A DNA stretch of 64,000 nucleotides from Aurifilum marmelostoma (taxonomy: Eukaryota; Ascomycota; Sordariomycetes; Diaporthales; Cryphonectriaceae), in NCBI GenBank assembly GCA_027559495.1, contig JAMXSV010000004.1, positions 2,655,001 through 2,719,000 of the forward strand. The letters run 5' to 3'. The notes beneath the pieces were generated by a model, which did not search any database, was not told the origin of the DNA, and saw only the letters and a program-made list of their open reading frames with translations. Positions 26,501 through 38,148 of the stretch are shown here, one piece after another. A program made the translations under genes and the position numbers. Within the stretch, counting starts at the first letter, position 1. Each line of letters begins with the position of its first letter.

Positions 26501-28432
26501 CAACACCGAAAAAGACAAGTGTGCCCCTGTCCCCTCGTTCCATACCCCTGAGTGAGTGAGCGGAATTTCTGACCCAGACACAAACTTACGAGAACACCAC
26601 AACGGCACTCCTTCGATGGCGAAAAACTCCTCTCTGACATGGCAAGATCTGCGAACATCTCACAAAGGGGAGGTAAACCTAATTTTCTTCCTTTTCTTAT
26701 TCCGCCGTTGGGGGCGGCGCATGGCTTACACGCCCCACGTGCGCGCGCGGTAGTGTGCCGTGCCATGCATACCTGCGCAGGTCAATCAATGCTGACGGCA
26801 TGTCGCACAACAGCTGAGCCTCCGCCGCCACGAGAGGTCGGATACCTGTCGCTGTTTATTTTGTTCATTATTCTTTTGACCTCGGGCTTTGTCATCCTTT
26901 GTTTCTGCCTTGCATGCCCTTTGGGATCGGCCCTTACATTACATGGCCCCCCACCAGTTGTTCAAGGCAACCTGCAGGTTCAGCGCCTTCAAAAATACGA
27001 TCAGACGAAGGGGATTATACTGGCCACAAGGTGATGCTCGCCTTGATCCCGTCAAGGATGCATGGATACCAATCGGAGGCTGGAACACTGCACTACAGCA
27101 AGGGGCCACAAACAAAAAAGAACACGCACGCCCGCCCGCGCGCACGAGGTCAAAGCACCACTTCAGATGCTTCGGTGTTCTAGCGCCTACTCGGGGCTGA
27201 AGCTTGGACAGGTGCGTACTTACTTAGCAGAGTACTATGGTAAGTACTATCTACGCTATAGTAGGCAAGAGAACAGGAAACGACGTCTCTTCCAAACCCC
27301 CGGGTCAGGCCCAGACATGTCCTGAAATTACCTCCTCCACGCGCCACCTTAACCGAGGGGGTGGGGCCCAAAAGGCCTAGCCGCCCTCACTTATACACAA
27401 GTACTGCTGCTATGGTCGTGTAAATAGCATGGCTTGAACTTCTCTCTAGTCTAGTCTGAAGCTGGGACCGCACGAGGGCTCGTCGCCCCAAAAGTTAACT
27501 CCAACTCCACATATCACTCATTATTACCTGGGGCAGACAGGATCTCGCCTCGACGGTTATTTCGCTCATCACCTCACACGCCATCCCCTCGCTCCACCTC
27601 CTCTCATCGCTAATCGATTACAATCTTATCGCCTAAGCGGCATGCCTTGCGAGGCTTAATTTCTGGATGGCGGATGGCGCGTGGTCATTCATTTCACCAC
27701 AAGGAAACCCTGTGTGGCCGGCCCCATATCCTTCCCCTCCCCCCCCCCCTTCTTCCTCCGGACCCAATATGAGCCGATGTGTTTTTATTATACCGCGCTC
27801 CCATGTTTCATCTTGACAGTCTCTCATTTTACTATGTTCCCAGCACTCCAGGCGTGCCGAGCATCCAAATGATCAACCCTCTCCAATTGAAAAAAGAAAA
27901 GAGGAGGAAAAAAAAAGCTTCCGCCCTCCCCGACCGGTCTAATCCGTCTGCCCTCCTGTCCAGCCTTCGGTCAAGGCAAGGGGGTCCCGCCGCTGCGGAG
28001 GGTTGAGATTAGCGGTGCTTTCGTTTATGTACGATGACGCCGCCCCCCTCATGACGGTGAGCAATGAGCACACGTAGCTCAAGGTTCGAGGCCAACGGGT
28101 ACACAGTATAGTCGAACAAACTCAAGAAGTCTTCGCACGCAATTTTGGCCCCTCCCTGTACACATGGTAGGCCTCCTCTCTGCTGTGTCTTTCTTTGCCA
28201 GCTGCAGGGTGTCGTCGTCGTCGCATGGTCCGGTCACCAGGCTATGCGCCGTGTTTCTCTACCCCAGGGATGGTGGTCCTCTGAGCCGTGCTGCCGCCAC
28301 GGCTCATGACTGGTCCAACTATGCACCGGTAACCGCTGGATTACGATCGCGACTTTTTTTTCTTTCTTTCTTTCTTCGCACCGTTGATCTGTTCACTGAG
28401 CCACAGACAAGGCCCTGCATCTTAGCGAGGTC

Positions 28433-28457
28433 TTTTTTTTTTTTTTTTTTTTTTTTT
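28433..28457. repeat. Poly-T tract
   Basis: About 25 T in a row in intergenic DNA; the + frame across it (28164-28889) encodes a Phe run and is judged spurious. Confidence 0.85.
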
Positions 28458-30235
28458 GCTGGCTCTACAGTTCTACAAACTGCGGGCCGAGAATGGGTCC
28501 ACGGATCTGCACCGCGGCGCATGGCGCGGGCGAGCCGACTGGAAGCTTTGAGGAGAGCAGAGCCACACTCGCGACTCCTTTCGAGCGCAGCACCAAGGGC
28601 AAGCGAGAGGCATCATTTCTCTCCCCGTCACTCCTTTCCCTGCCTGGGCTTGGAAGGAAGGAATCAACAGGAGGCCTCGAGCCGTTCCCCTTTGCGGGCG
28701 GCTCTGAGGAGAGGACGACTTTTGTTGGTGGTGAGGCAGCCAGCCCCTGAATCAGTGCTGCAGGTGATCGGCGTCCACTCCCCCTCGAGCATGGGAAGAC
28801 AATGGGCGAGGCGAACGCGGTTCTCCTTGATCGGGATCGGGTACGTACACTTTGATGATGTTGCAGCGAGTAATGGGTTCGAGGACTGAGTGTGTAGTGA
28901 TTGGCTCAGAGCCCTCTGATGTTTCGTAGGCTGTTAGTCACTGCCTTGGTGAGTTCTCATTGGATATCTCAGTGGTCAACTTCATTCGGTCATCTCACAC
29001 GTCCATGAAAATTTGGTTTGTTCGTCTGGATTAAGGACTTGAAAGAATCAATGCAAATTGTCTGTTGGTCCCTCATTCTTTTAGTGGCAAATTTGCAGCA
29101 GGTCGGGTCTGTATTTCTGAATATGTGAAGTGTTATGTGACCATCTGACCTTTCGTGCTGTGCATTTGAACTTTTTGGTCGTCCAAATTCTCACGGTTTT
29201 CACAGGAAGCGTAATTAGAGGATAGAAGTGATGAAGTCTGATAAAAAGACTTGTGCCCTCAGGTTGACTGAGGAAATGATTACAAGCTGCACTATAATAG
29301 ATAAGTTATTGCTAAGCTGTCATCATGGTGCAAAATCAGAGTAAGAAAGACTATATTGATTTCCGATGTAGTGACTGTAGCTCAAAATGGGAACCTCAAT
29401 GAGGTGAAAGTCATCTACATCTCACCTAAGTAGAAGTCAGACTGGGATGAAACTCATGACTGTGTTTTTCTCCCAAGCTCTGCATGCAGTATGAGGTTCA
29501 CAGACCCAGCAGATGATAATAAGCTATCAATGAAGCATGTGGTATATCTAGGAAGGGGGTTTCCATGTGAAGCACGAAGGTGTTCTCTCAGGCCACAGGA
29601 CAGTCAAAAGTAGGGAAGGCAAATAGGAAGAGGAGGAGGGATGAGGAACGAGTAGAAACAAGAATCTGCTAATCAAGGCATTGGGTAACATATCATTTCC
29701 CTTGACTAGGAATGATCCCTTTTCTACAGCATGTTTGACTGTTCTTTGATTCCTTCCAAGATTCCTGACTGTTCGGCCTCCTTGAACAGTCATCCACCTA
29801 TCCTACACAATGCACACAATACACCTTGTCAGTCATTCCGAGTAACTATGCTGCATGACAATTTCCTTTGTACCATGTGCAACAACTTTGATAAGAGCAA
29901 ACAAACCATCACTGGAGCAATTAAAAGCCTTGATCCCCCAATCACTCTCCTCAGCAATATCTAGTAATGAAAACCTTCGCTCAAGCTTGGCAAATATACC
30001 TCGAGGACGTATGCCATGCCGGAAAAGCAGTTGCGACGTACAGAGCCCTTGACCATTATTTCGAAACTAACAAGAAAAGTAACGGCGAGACCAAGGCGTG
30101 GTGTCACAGGATAATTAATTACTAGAGGTCTATTACCGCGACCCGTCTTGTTTAACCAAAACTTTCTCGGCTGCTGGCTCTGCTGTCCTACCTCTCTCTT
30201 CCCTCACAGCTTGGTAACTTCTCTTTCTACACACC

Positions 30236-30445
30236 ATGTCTCCCAGAAAACATAACAACTCCGGTACGTCCAAGTCACAACCTCAGGGCGGCGTCAGCCT
30301 GATGCCCACGCGAGACCCCATCATAGTGGGCAGCAGCTACTCGACCACTGATGCTCGAAACACATACAAGGTGCAGAGCTGGAGGGACGATGTCAACAGG
30401 GCCGCCAAGGACAAGAACCGCGGGCCCAAGTGTGTTTTGATGTAG
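30236..30445 (+). CDS. Small protein with C-terminal CaaX box (CVLM)
   Basis: 69 aa, intronless. The ATG at 30236 sits in a good fungal context (ACACACCATGTC) behind a CT-rich leader with a TTCCCTCACAG stretch. The protein is hydrophilic: Ser/Gln-rich at the start (SPRKHNNSGTSKSQPQGG), charged in the second half (SWRDDVNRAAKDKNRG), and ends KCVLM-stop. C-aliphatic-aliphatic-Met is a canonical prenylation (CaaX) signal, and the lysines before it would help membrane attachment. Ascomycete a-factor-type pheromone precursors also end in CaaX, but they are usually shorter and end in a hydrophobic mature peptide, which this lacks. The role is unknown; a small membrane-anchored signalling adaptor is one possibility. 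Chance occurrence of the motif cannot be excluded. Confidence 0.6.
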   Translation: MSPRKHNNSGTSKSQPQGGVSLMPTRDPIIVGSSYSTTDARNTYKVQSWRDDVNRAAKDKNRGPKCVLM

Positions 30446-31282
30446 TTGAGGAGGATTGGAAGGGCACGATCTTTCATTCAGCGGCGCTGCATGGAGTAAA
30501 TCTGTTGGTAAATTCATCACAGAGGGCATGTTTCTTCTCCTAGCCCTTTTACTACATCTGCGTACGCGCCCTCGAACTGACGTTTCTTAAAGGCAGCTGT
30601 GATGGGATACATCATCAACACGCCTCAGCCAGTTCGATCCAAACAGGCTGCCTCCTTGGGGAAAAACGTTCAGTCTGTAGCATGACCAGGGTTTGACTGC
30701 GCCTTTGAAGAAAAAGATGGCATGCTATGACTGTCCTCATCATGCTCAAGGCAATAGTGTGCTTCACCTGGAGCTTCAGGCCCGGTATGATTCCCCGGAC
30801 ACTCCCATACGTCAGTACAGCAAAAAGAAGGAAAAAAGCTGCAAAAGCCACAATGTTTATCTCGCTGACGTTTCGTATAAACCCAGCATTGAAATACTTG
30901 GTCCTTCCAGCTGAGAACAGACGTGACGCGAACCAGCTAGCTACAGCAGCGATATCAAATCAATAATTGTGGCAGGGATACTTATTTTTTTTCTTGTCGA
31001 ATGTGATGGGTGTGCTGTACCTCTGGGGCTGGAGACTAGTTTCATCATCCATCAATCAATGCGAGGAACGGCTGGAGATATCTGCATCCTCAGTGCGAGG
31101 GTGTTTCTCATAGATTACTAGTCTGCCGTCTGCGATGAACGGTAGAGTAGCCGAAACCTAACCCAGGTAGTCACTTGATAATTACGCCACCCGCTGCGTT
31201 GGTAAAATAAGACATACATTCTTGATTGTGATTTCTACTACCTAGACATTGATGTACACTTCCGAATCCCCCACGCTCTCCT
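30446..31282. other. Intergenic region
   Basis: 0.8 kb between the CaaX-protein gene and the 3' end of the permease gene. No gene recognised. Confidence 0.6.
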
Positions 31283-33623
31283 TTACCCGGTCTTGGTATC
31301 TTGAGGACCCTTAGTCTCGACAGCCTGGCTGTGCGCCTGGCCCTGGTTCGATATCTGGGCTGTCAGCACGTCTGTCTCTTTCAAGTACTTATGCCGGGCG
31401 GCATAGACCCAGTACAGTCCCGAGAAGAGAACCTCAGCGCCGACAATCGCACATGCCCAGTTCATGTTGCCGATGTTGGGGCCAGAGACGGGTAGGTACA
31501 GCGGGCAGCTAAACGTCGAGGAGACCCCCGTGTGTCAGCGGGATGATTATTGCAAAGGAGGGTTGACAGGGTCGGGGTAGTGCTCACAGGTACATCACGA
31601 TGACCAACAGGGCCCAGGCAACTGAGATGTAGTTGATCAGAGTGCCCCAGCGGCCGAGGTCAAAGTGTTTTCGCTCCGGAAGGATGTGGCGGCCTCGGAC
31701 CAGAACCTGGGAGTAGGAGTTCGTCAGTTGTCTTTCTCGACTTGACCTCGGGTGACAGGGTGGTCTTTCAGTCTTACCGCGATAATCGGAGCAATGTAAG
31801 CCGTCTGGAAGAACACCCCTGATCCGCTGACGATGGCGTAGAACGCAAGGTCGCTGCCCAAAGAGATGAGACCTGGTGTATTGCGATTGGGGAAGCTGTC
31901 AGTTGCTTGCACGCTTCGAAAACAACGAAAAGATGGATTGCCATGACTCACCAACCACGATCTCGACGACGAACACGACCAGCATCATGTTCCAGGGGAC
32001 GCCGTACTTGGGGTGAAGCTTGGCCAGCCAGTCCGAGTAAGGGAATGCCTTGTCCTCGGCCATTCTCCATCCAAGACGGGAGCAGGAAGCCAGCACGCCG
32101 ACGCAGACGAGCAGCTAGAAGGGCTTCAACGTTAGGAACCATCGCGATCCACAGACAAGGCGATGTGTAGTGAAGGAAACCCACATTGCTGATAACAAAC
32201 AGAATGGAGATGAAGAGACCGCCGCCGTACAAACTGCCCGAGATCTCGGCAAACCACGAAACGTATGGAGCTCTACACATTGTCTTGTCAGAAATAAAGC
32301 TGCCGCGGCTGGTGGTAATCGTGGCATCATCTCAACTTACAGCTCTTCGGCGTAGGACGCATAGTTACCGCATGTGAAGAGGAGGATAAGGTCGGTGACA
32401 ACGGTGGTAATTCCAGCAAAGATCATCGACCAGACCATGGCTCGCTGTCCTCAGTGTCAGAATCTTGACTATGAAGAAGACCATGTACATGATTGGGTAC
32501 AAAGGACTTACGGGCGCATCCTCCGCGGCGTTTCGCATCTCCTCCACCAGGTGCATCATGGCATCTGTGCCATACAGCCCGTAGATCGAGTTGTAAAAAG
32601 CCATGATGAAGACCCAGCCATTGCTCGTGTAGCCGGTGTTGTTCAGGAACGTAGTGAAGACAAACTCGGCACTAGACTTGGGTGCCTTGACGAGAACGGT
32701 GATGGCCCAGGCGAAGAAGCCACCGACGGTGAGGAACGCGCCAAAGGAGCTGTAGAAGGGTAGGAGGGAGGCGAAGAGGTTCATGAACAGCGGGACGATG
32801 ATGAAGGCGAGGTAGAGGAGGAAGTTCATCCAGGCCTACATTCATCATGTCAGCCTTGTATATCGGAATTACTAGAAGGGAAAAGCCTTTTCGGTCTGCT
32901 GCTGCTGCTGCTGCTTACAGTCCACTCAAAGTCGGGGTGCACGGTCTGGATGAAGGAACCGATAATGTTGGAATTCTGGATGGCGCATGAGGAGCTGACG
33001 GACATCTCAGCCGTCATCAATGCCCAGCCGACGAGGTAAGAGAGCAGAGGGCGCCATTTGGGGCTGGCCAGGACCTGCACGTAGAACTGTTGTCCGCCCG
33101 CGGTAGGCCAGATGCCACAGTATTCTGCCAGAGAGGCCATGAGGAGGGTTTGACCAAGGGCAACCGCGATTCTTTGCAGCCGGGTGGTCAGCTGTTGTCA
33201 TTACCTGGTGGGCTGGGGATGGAGTAGCAAAACAACCGGCCACCATAGGATCGCCGGTGGAGGAGACTCACGATCCGTACAAGAGGCCTACTGGGCCTCC
33301 GATATCGAAGATGGTCCCGTAGAGCACCACAACGCAGCCCCATGTGGTGCACATCATGACTTGGTACGCACATACTAATTGTTTGCCATCGATTCTGTGT
33401 CAGCTCGCGTTGATCTGAATACCATATTCGGGGAGCCGGAGCGCCCCGTCCAGGTAGATGAAACATTCCACGCACATGTCCAGAAATTGTAGACTCGCTT
33501 CATCTTGGGTTTCTTGCCCATCATGATCAGGTCCATATCATCCGAGTTGACGTTCTGCTTGGCCTCGAGCATTCCGGGATCCATGGGCTCTTCGGCCGGG
33601 ATGATTTGTTCGATCGTCGCCAT
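31283..33623 (-). CDS. APC-superfamily amino-acid/GABA/choline-type permease
   Basis: Ten exons (33623-33476, 33374-33272, 33171-32919, 32835-32512, 32444-32341, 32272-32185, 32114-31952, 31872-31778, 31706-31588, 31508-31283) join without a phase break to 540 aa, starting MATIEQIIPAEEP. It should be a 12-TM plasma-membrane importer of amino acids, GABA or a related amine. Supporting sequence: MASLAEYCGIWPTAGGQQFY in the TM2-3 region, DAMMHLVEEMRNAAEDAP (typical loop before TM7), and WRMAEDKAFPYSD with the fungal GABA/choline-permease pattern. The C-terminal tail (about 30 residues after KYLKETD) is hydrophilic. Nine introns of about 67-101 nt are many for such a gene but all have GT..AG borders. 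It is divergent from the FAD oxidoreductase gene across a shared 1.4 kb promoter region, suggesting uptake plus oxidation of one substrate. Confidence 0.93.
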
Positions 33624-35012
33624 GATTAGTGACGGTGTAGGGGTTCCGGAAGCCTGCTTGGAGGTGCGTGAAGATTTGGAAATGTTGATGGTGATCTTTA
33701 AGATATCACAGGAATTAGCCAAATAGAAGCAGTCGAGACGTGTTGACAAGAATCAAGACGCGGGCGGTGTCGGTAATTGATGACACAAAACACCCAACCA
33801 AGGTAACAAATTCACTTGCCTATATAATTAGAGTACTCGCTCCCTATTGAACATCAAGAGACGCGACTCCCCCCCTCCTTCACCTCCTCAGCATGGAGAG
33901 AAAGGGCAGGTGATATAACTAAACCCAGGCTCACGACAGGTCAATCCAGCGACAAGGTCCAGGTTGCCCTTGAGCTTATCGTGCCTCTGCTTGCCCGGGG
34001 GCTCACAGCGTCTCACCGAGCGGAGGGAAAGTCTCCACCGGTCCTCCCCGGATCCCGGGATGAGGGAGGATAGCCTCGTTCTGTTGACTATTAAAGTATC
34101 GTCTCCATCGTAGATAAGATAGGGACGGGCAAAAGAAGCGGAGAGCGACTCTCGAAGCAGGGCCGCTAAGAACGGGGAAATACCCCATCTTGGCGACGGC
34201 GTAATGATACAGAACAGCCACGTGAGAGTCCCAAGACGGCCTTGATTTGCGAAAGGGCAAAGAGAAAAGGGCCCTGGAGAGTATGTTGACGAATAAAGAA
34301 CAGAAGGTGGAAGACAGAATGATAGAGGCGACATATTCGCATATATAATCAGAATTCATACATTGGTCCCGTGTCTTGACCGAATCCGGACGTTATAAAC
34401 GACGGGCGGCTCACATCTACTCTTTTCATATTAACATTGGACTCTTGTTATCATCGAGTAGTAAGGCTGCAGGAGTGAGACATGCAGTAATGACCGTCTA
34501 AGGTAACGGATGCATTCCTGCTTCTCAACTTGGCATATCTTCATGCTATTAATTAATTACTGCCAATAGCCGAGGTTATCTCAATCAATTCTCCTTCTGA
34601 TGACACGAAAAGGATGATTCAGCCACAAAGTATAGCAGAATGACCAACAGAACGTCACTTGAAACTCATTAATCACCTGTCGTAACTCCGTGCTTATCTA
34701 CGGGCAATTCTCATGCAGCGCAGCATGAAGCTTGTACAAGCCTGGCAGGTATAACCGTACCTGGCGACCGGACTCCATCGGGCTAATCATTAACCATATT
34801 GATCATAATTCATATTTCACAAGTGATGAATTGAGTTCGTTCGGTTCAAAGGTTGAAGGCAGAAGAGTAAGATATGCCCCTCCTCGTCTTCGAAGCTGGT
34901 GTCCAAGGGAAGTGTTCCGTCCAGCTCTGAAAGACGCATCCATTTGTCCATATTGAATAGGGCATTCAATATTCTGTTAATTACTTGCTGTCTGGGAACA
35001 AACTGGAAAAAA
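33624..35012. promoter_or_regulatory. Shared divergent promoter region (permease / FAD oxidoreductase)
   Basis: 1.39 kb separating the start codons of two divergently transcribed genes. AT-rich parts include an AATTAATTACT copy at 34551-34561. I did not identify a specific operator. Confidence 0.4.
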
Positions 35013-36716
35013 ATGGGATCCGTCTCGAACCACGGTTTGTCTACCGCACTGCTCACATGAACAATAATTATTCATAATATTCAATGTACCACGCAGGCAT
35101 GCTGACTTTTATGCACAGATGCCTTCAAGGCCAAGATCGAGTCCCTCGTGAACGCAGATCCAGGCCTCCCGCGGCCCAATCCCACCGAGGCCTTCTGGCA
35201 GCTACCCCCTCACCCAGACGTCTCGGCCATCCAGTCCCCCACCCTGCGCACCGAGACCGACGTCGTGGTCATCGGCTCCGGAATCACAGGATGCAGCGTC
35301 AGCAAGGCTCTTCTCGAAGACACCGAGTCCTTTGGGCCCATCCACGTCACCGTCTTGGAAGCTAGAACCCTCACCTCAGGAGCCACGGGACGCAATGGAG
35401 TAAGTTGATCCATCACCGCACAGAGAGTCCAGATAGACAACATCATTGCATCAGACACATAATCATCATCACCATCATCTGACAAATATGTGCGTCCATC
35501 TAGGGCCACCTCGTCTCGGCAGCAGGCCACAAGTTCTCAGATTGGGCCGAGCACCACGGCGCCGAGGCAGCCAGAGAGATGGCCCGCTTCAGCCTGATGA
35601 ACGTAGACAGGGTGCAAGAGATCCTGAGCAACATGGACGCCGACATCCAAGAGAAGAGCGAGATCCGCACGGTCCAGAAGCTGTGCGCCGTCACGGACGA
35701 CAAGCTGTGGGAGCACCACGTCAGGTCGATCAGGATGATGGCCCAGGAGCTGCCCGAGCACAAAGACCACAACCGCCTCGCCGACGCCAAGGAGCTCAAC
35801 GAGGAATGGGGCATCATCGATGTCGTCGGCGGCTACATACAGAAAGCAGGCGCCCTGTGGCCGTACAGGCTCTGCACCGAGATCTTCACGCGCCTCCTCA
35901 AGGCTCATCCCGACCGCCTCGCCATCGAGACACACACGCCCGTGACCTCCGTGTCTGAAGAAGACGTCGACGCAGCAGCAGACACGAAGTCGACGCACAG
36001 GTACATCGTGGCCACCCCGCGAGGCACCATCAGGGCCAAGCGCGTCGTGTACTGCACCAACGGCTTCACGTCCCACCTCCTCCCGTCCCTGCGCGGCAAG
36101 ATCTACCCCTTCCGCGGCCACATGACGACCCAGGCCGTGCCGGCCCAGTTCCCCCTCCCAGGGAGGCGAGCGGTCGTGGAGCCTGATGCTGCCCACCCGC
36201 CTGGACCCGCAGACGGGCTCGTTCCACTTTGGCCTGTACTACCTGCAGCAGAACGCAAAGACCAAGGACATGTTTGTGGGCACGGAGAACCAGACCATCG
36301 AGGAGTGCCTCTGCAGCGACGACACGTTTGTGAGCGAGGCCTCGAGGAAGGACCTGCCGGCCCTGCTGCCGAGGATGTTTGCGGCCGTGAGCGGCGAGGG
36401 GGTCGAGAAGCCCACGCTGAGGGCCATCTGGTCGGGTGTGATGGGCATGACGCCTGACGGGCTGCCTCTGGTGGGCAAACTCCCCAAGATCGCGACGGGC
36501 CGTGAGCCTGGGGAGGAGTGGATCGCTGCCGGCTTCCAGGGATACGGGATGGACAAGTGCTGGTTGACCGGCGAGGCGCTGGTAGGCATGATGGCCGGGA
36601 GGGATGTCAGCAGCTGGTTCCCATCTCCCTATGTCATCAGCGAGGAGAGGCTGGCCGATAGAATGGGCTTTGAACATGTCTGGGATGAGTATCAGAGTAT
36701 GGTGGAAGGACAATAA
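35013..36716 (+). CDS. FAD-dependent oxidoreductase, DAO family (one homopolymer frameshift)
   Basis: Three exons (35013-35034, 35119-35399, 35504-36716). The short first exon (MGSVSNH) is inferred: it supplies the only reasonable ATG, uses a GTTTGT donor, and joins in phase to DAFKAKIESLV. The FAD-binding motif is DVVVIGSGITGCSVS (GxGxxG at 60-65); a C-terminal IAAGFQGYGMDKCWLTGEAL segment fits the DAO fold (D-amino-acid, sarcosine or gamma-glutamylputrescine oxidase relatives). The frame breaks between AQFPLPG and RSWSLMLPTRLD. Removing one C from the C5 run at 36151-36155 (or the C3 just after) restores a single frame of about 504 aa. The expected reaction is oxidation of an amine or amino acid by FAD with H2O2 release. 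Its divergent neighbour is a permease of matching substrate class. Confidence 0.88.
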
Positions 36717-37113
36717 GAGACACTCTCGTGAGGGCAAGCGCGAGGGCCAGGAAAAGGGTTCACGAATGTTTCGCTTTAAGGAGATGAAAGTATATGGATT
36801 GAACACACTCTTGGAGAGGACATGTATTCTCTAGTCTATACACTTCCTCTTCTTTTCAATACATGCCCTGTTCCGATCTGAATGCCAGTATGAAGGCAAC
36901 CCCCCCCCCCCAAAAAAAAACACAAGAAATGAGCAGAAAAAACAATCTCGCTGCCCGCAGGCTTTTCGGAATAGAGATATTCACAGGACCAACAATAGAA
37001 AGAAGAAGTACAGGGGATAAAAGAAAAGAGAAAAATAAAAAGAGGCAGAAGCTTTCCCTCAAACAACGTCCTCGCTCCAAGCCCCATGCCCGAATTCATC
37101 CACAGCTGACAAT
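36717..37113. other. Convergent 3' intergenic region
   Basis: 397 bp with a C10A9 double homopolymer at about 36901-36919. No gene seen. Confidence 0.6.
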
Positions 37114-37540
37114 CTATGGGTTGTCCGCGTCTTCGTCGCAGCCCATCTCCTTGGCCACCTCGTCCTCGACATCGATGCATGGGTCGTCATCCAAGGTCCG
37201 TATCCCTTTGAGCACTTGGTACAACCTCGTTGGGGGACGTGCTGCATGCCGCGAGCCTGGGCCTTGGGCAGGCTCACTCTCCACTGCTGGCCGTCTGCCA
37301 ACTTAGACTCTGACCAGGGACCGTTGAGCTGATGCTTAATGTCAGTCTTGCGTTTCCCGTAGGGACAAATGATTTGTTGAGAGAGCAGAGACTCACCATG
37401 GCCCTGAAGAACTTGGAGGCACGAGACAAGGCCCGAGAGTCGACCCGAAAGGCCCAGGACTCCTCCCAGTGCCCCGTCAGCTCCTCACCAGTGACGAGGT
37501 TTAGGTTGCTGTCCACGTCGATATCATCGATAGACTCCAT
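37114..37540 (-). CDS. Small BTB/POZ-like protein, shortened and frameshifted
   Basis: Two exons (37540-37397, 37328-37114). Exon 1 (DIDVDSNLNLVTGEE..WAFRVDSRALSRASKFFRAM) and exon 2 (LNGPWSESK..DGQQWRVSLP) match the first half of a fungal BTB domain. The frame then shifts: with one more base in the G5 run at 37232-37236 the sequence continues as HVPPTRLYQVLKGIR and an acidic tail ending DEDADNP, about 119 aa in all. LYQVL is the typical BTB helix, but the segment that normally precedes it (..LxLxIxHG..) is missing. So this is either a BTB remnant or a very short variant. BTB domains mediate dimerisation and Cullin-3 binding. A putative solo LTR ends 79 bp upstream of its ATG. Confidence 0.5.
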
Positions 37541-37619
37541 AGGATCTTTGGTCCTGTGGTACCAATACCCTAGGGTAGTCGGCGGGCGATGACGAAGACA
37601 TCGCGAAGGAGGGTGTAGG

Positions 37620-38148
37620 TGTTGAGAATAGAAGAACAGGAAGAAAGACTTAGTTCGTTAAGTTGTTTGGGCTATACGAACACTTTTCGTCTAATGATAC
37701 AAGCAAAGAAAGATCAAAGGCTATAGAGAAGAGAACAGAGAAGAAGAGATAATTCGTAGGCTAAAGTCAAGAATTTACACAATGTTTCAACGACGACTGG
37801 CCTTTCAATGACATAAAAATCTATTGTGTAGATAAGAATGAAGCACACATCTAGCTTGTTGATCTCTGAAGTCTTCTTAAATATCTTCAAATACACACAT
37901 ATGGACATCAAGGCTGAGGCAAAGCTTTTTGCCTTTGAGTTGATTGTGTGAAACTTTCACCTGCTCTATACTATCAAGTTCGAAGTGTTAATGCGTCTAT
38001 CAAAGGAAACGTCTGAATGCTGGTTCATCATTGCAAGATCTATATAATTAACGCAAAATTAAATTCAGCCCATCTGTTGTCAACTTGTTCTGAGCTCTCT
38101 GCATGTGTCAACATGTCATGATCTCCATCCAAACCCTAGGCGCCAACA
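37620..38148 (-). mobile_element. Putative solo Copia-type LTR
   Basis: Read on the - strand, the segment starts TGTTGGCGCC (38148) and ends TTCTCAACA (37620), matching the TGTTG...CAACA ends of fungal Copia LTRs. It contains a TATATAGATC box-like sequence (about 38040-38049) and is much more AT-rich than flanking genes. No internal gag/pol or primer-binding site adjoins it, and the 5-bp flanks (GTAGG and GTGTC) do not match, so the boundaries and even the identity are uncertain. It would point toward the BTB-like gene. Confidence 0.35.

Larger units (their letters stand above)
22518..30235. other. 7.7 kb gene-poor, low-complexity region
   Basis: Upstream of the EGF-protein gene. Many open frames exist on both strands, but all are low-complexity, mutually overlapping and mostly without ATG. 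It holds purine tracts, poly-G runs near 23383 and 24100, a GACA-type repeat (23518-23550), poly-T at 28433-28457 and copies of the CTATGGTAC motif (24204, 27232). From about 29 to 30.2 kb it is AT-richer. No gene could be supported. Confidence 0.5.

Noticed and set aside
28164..28889. 241-aa + strand open frame
   Set aside because: Includes a Phe run encoded by a poly-T tract and low-complexity Arg/Ser sequence; no motif.
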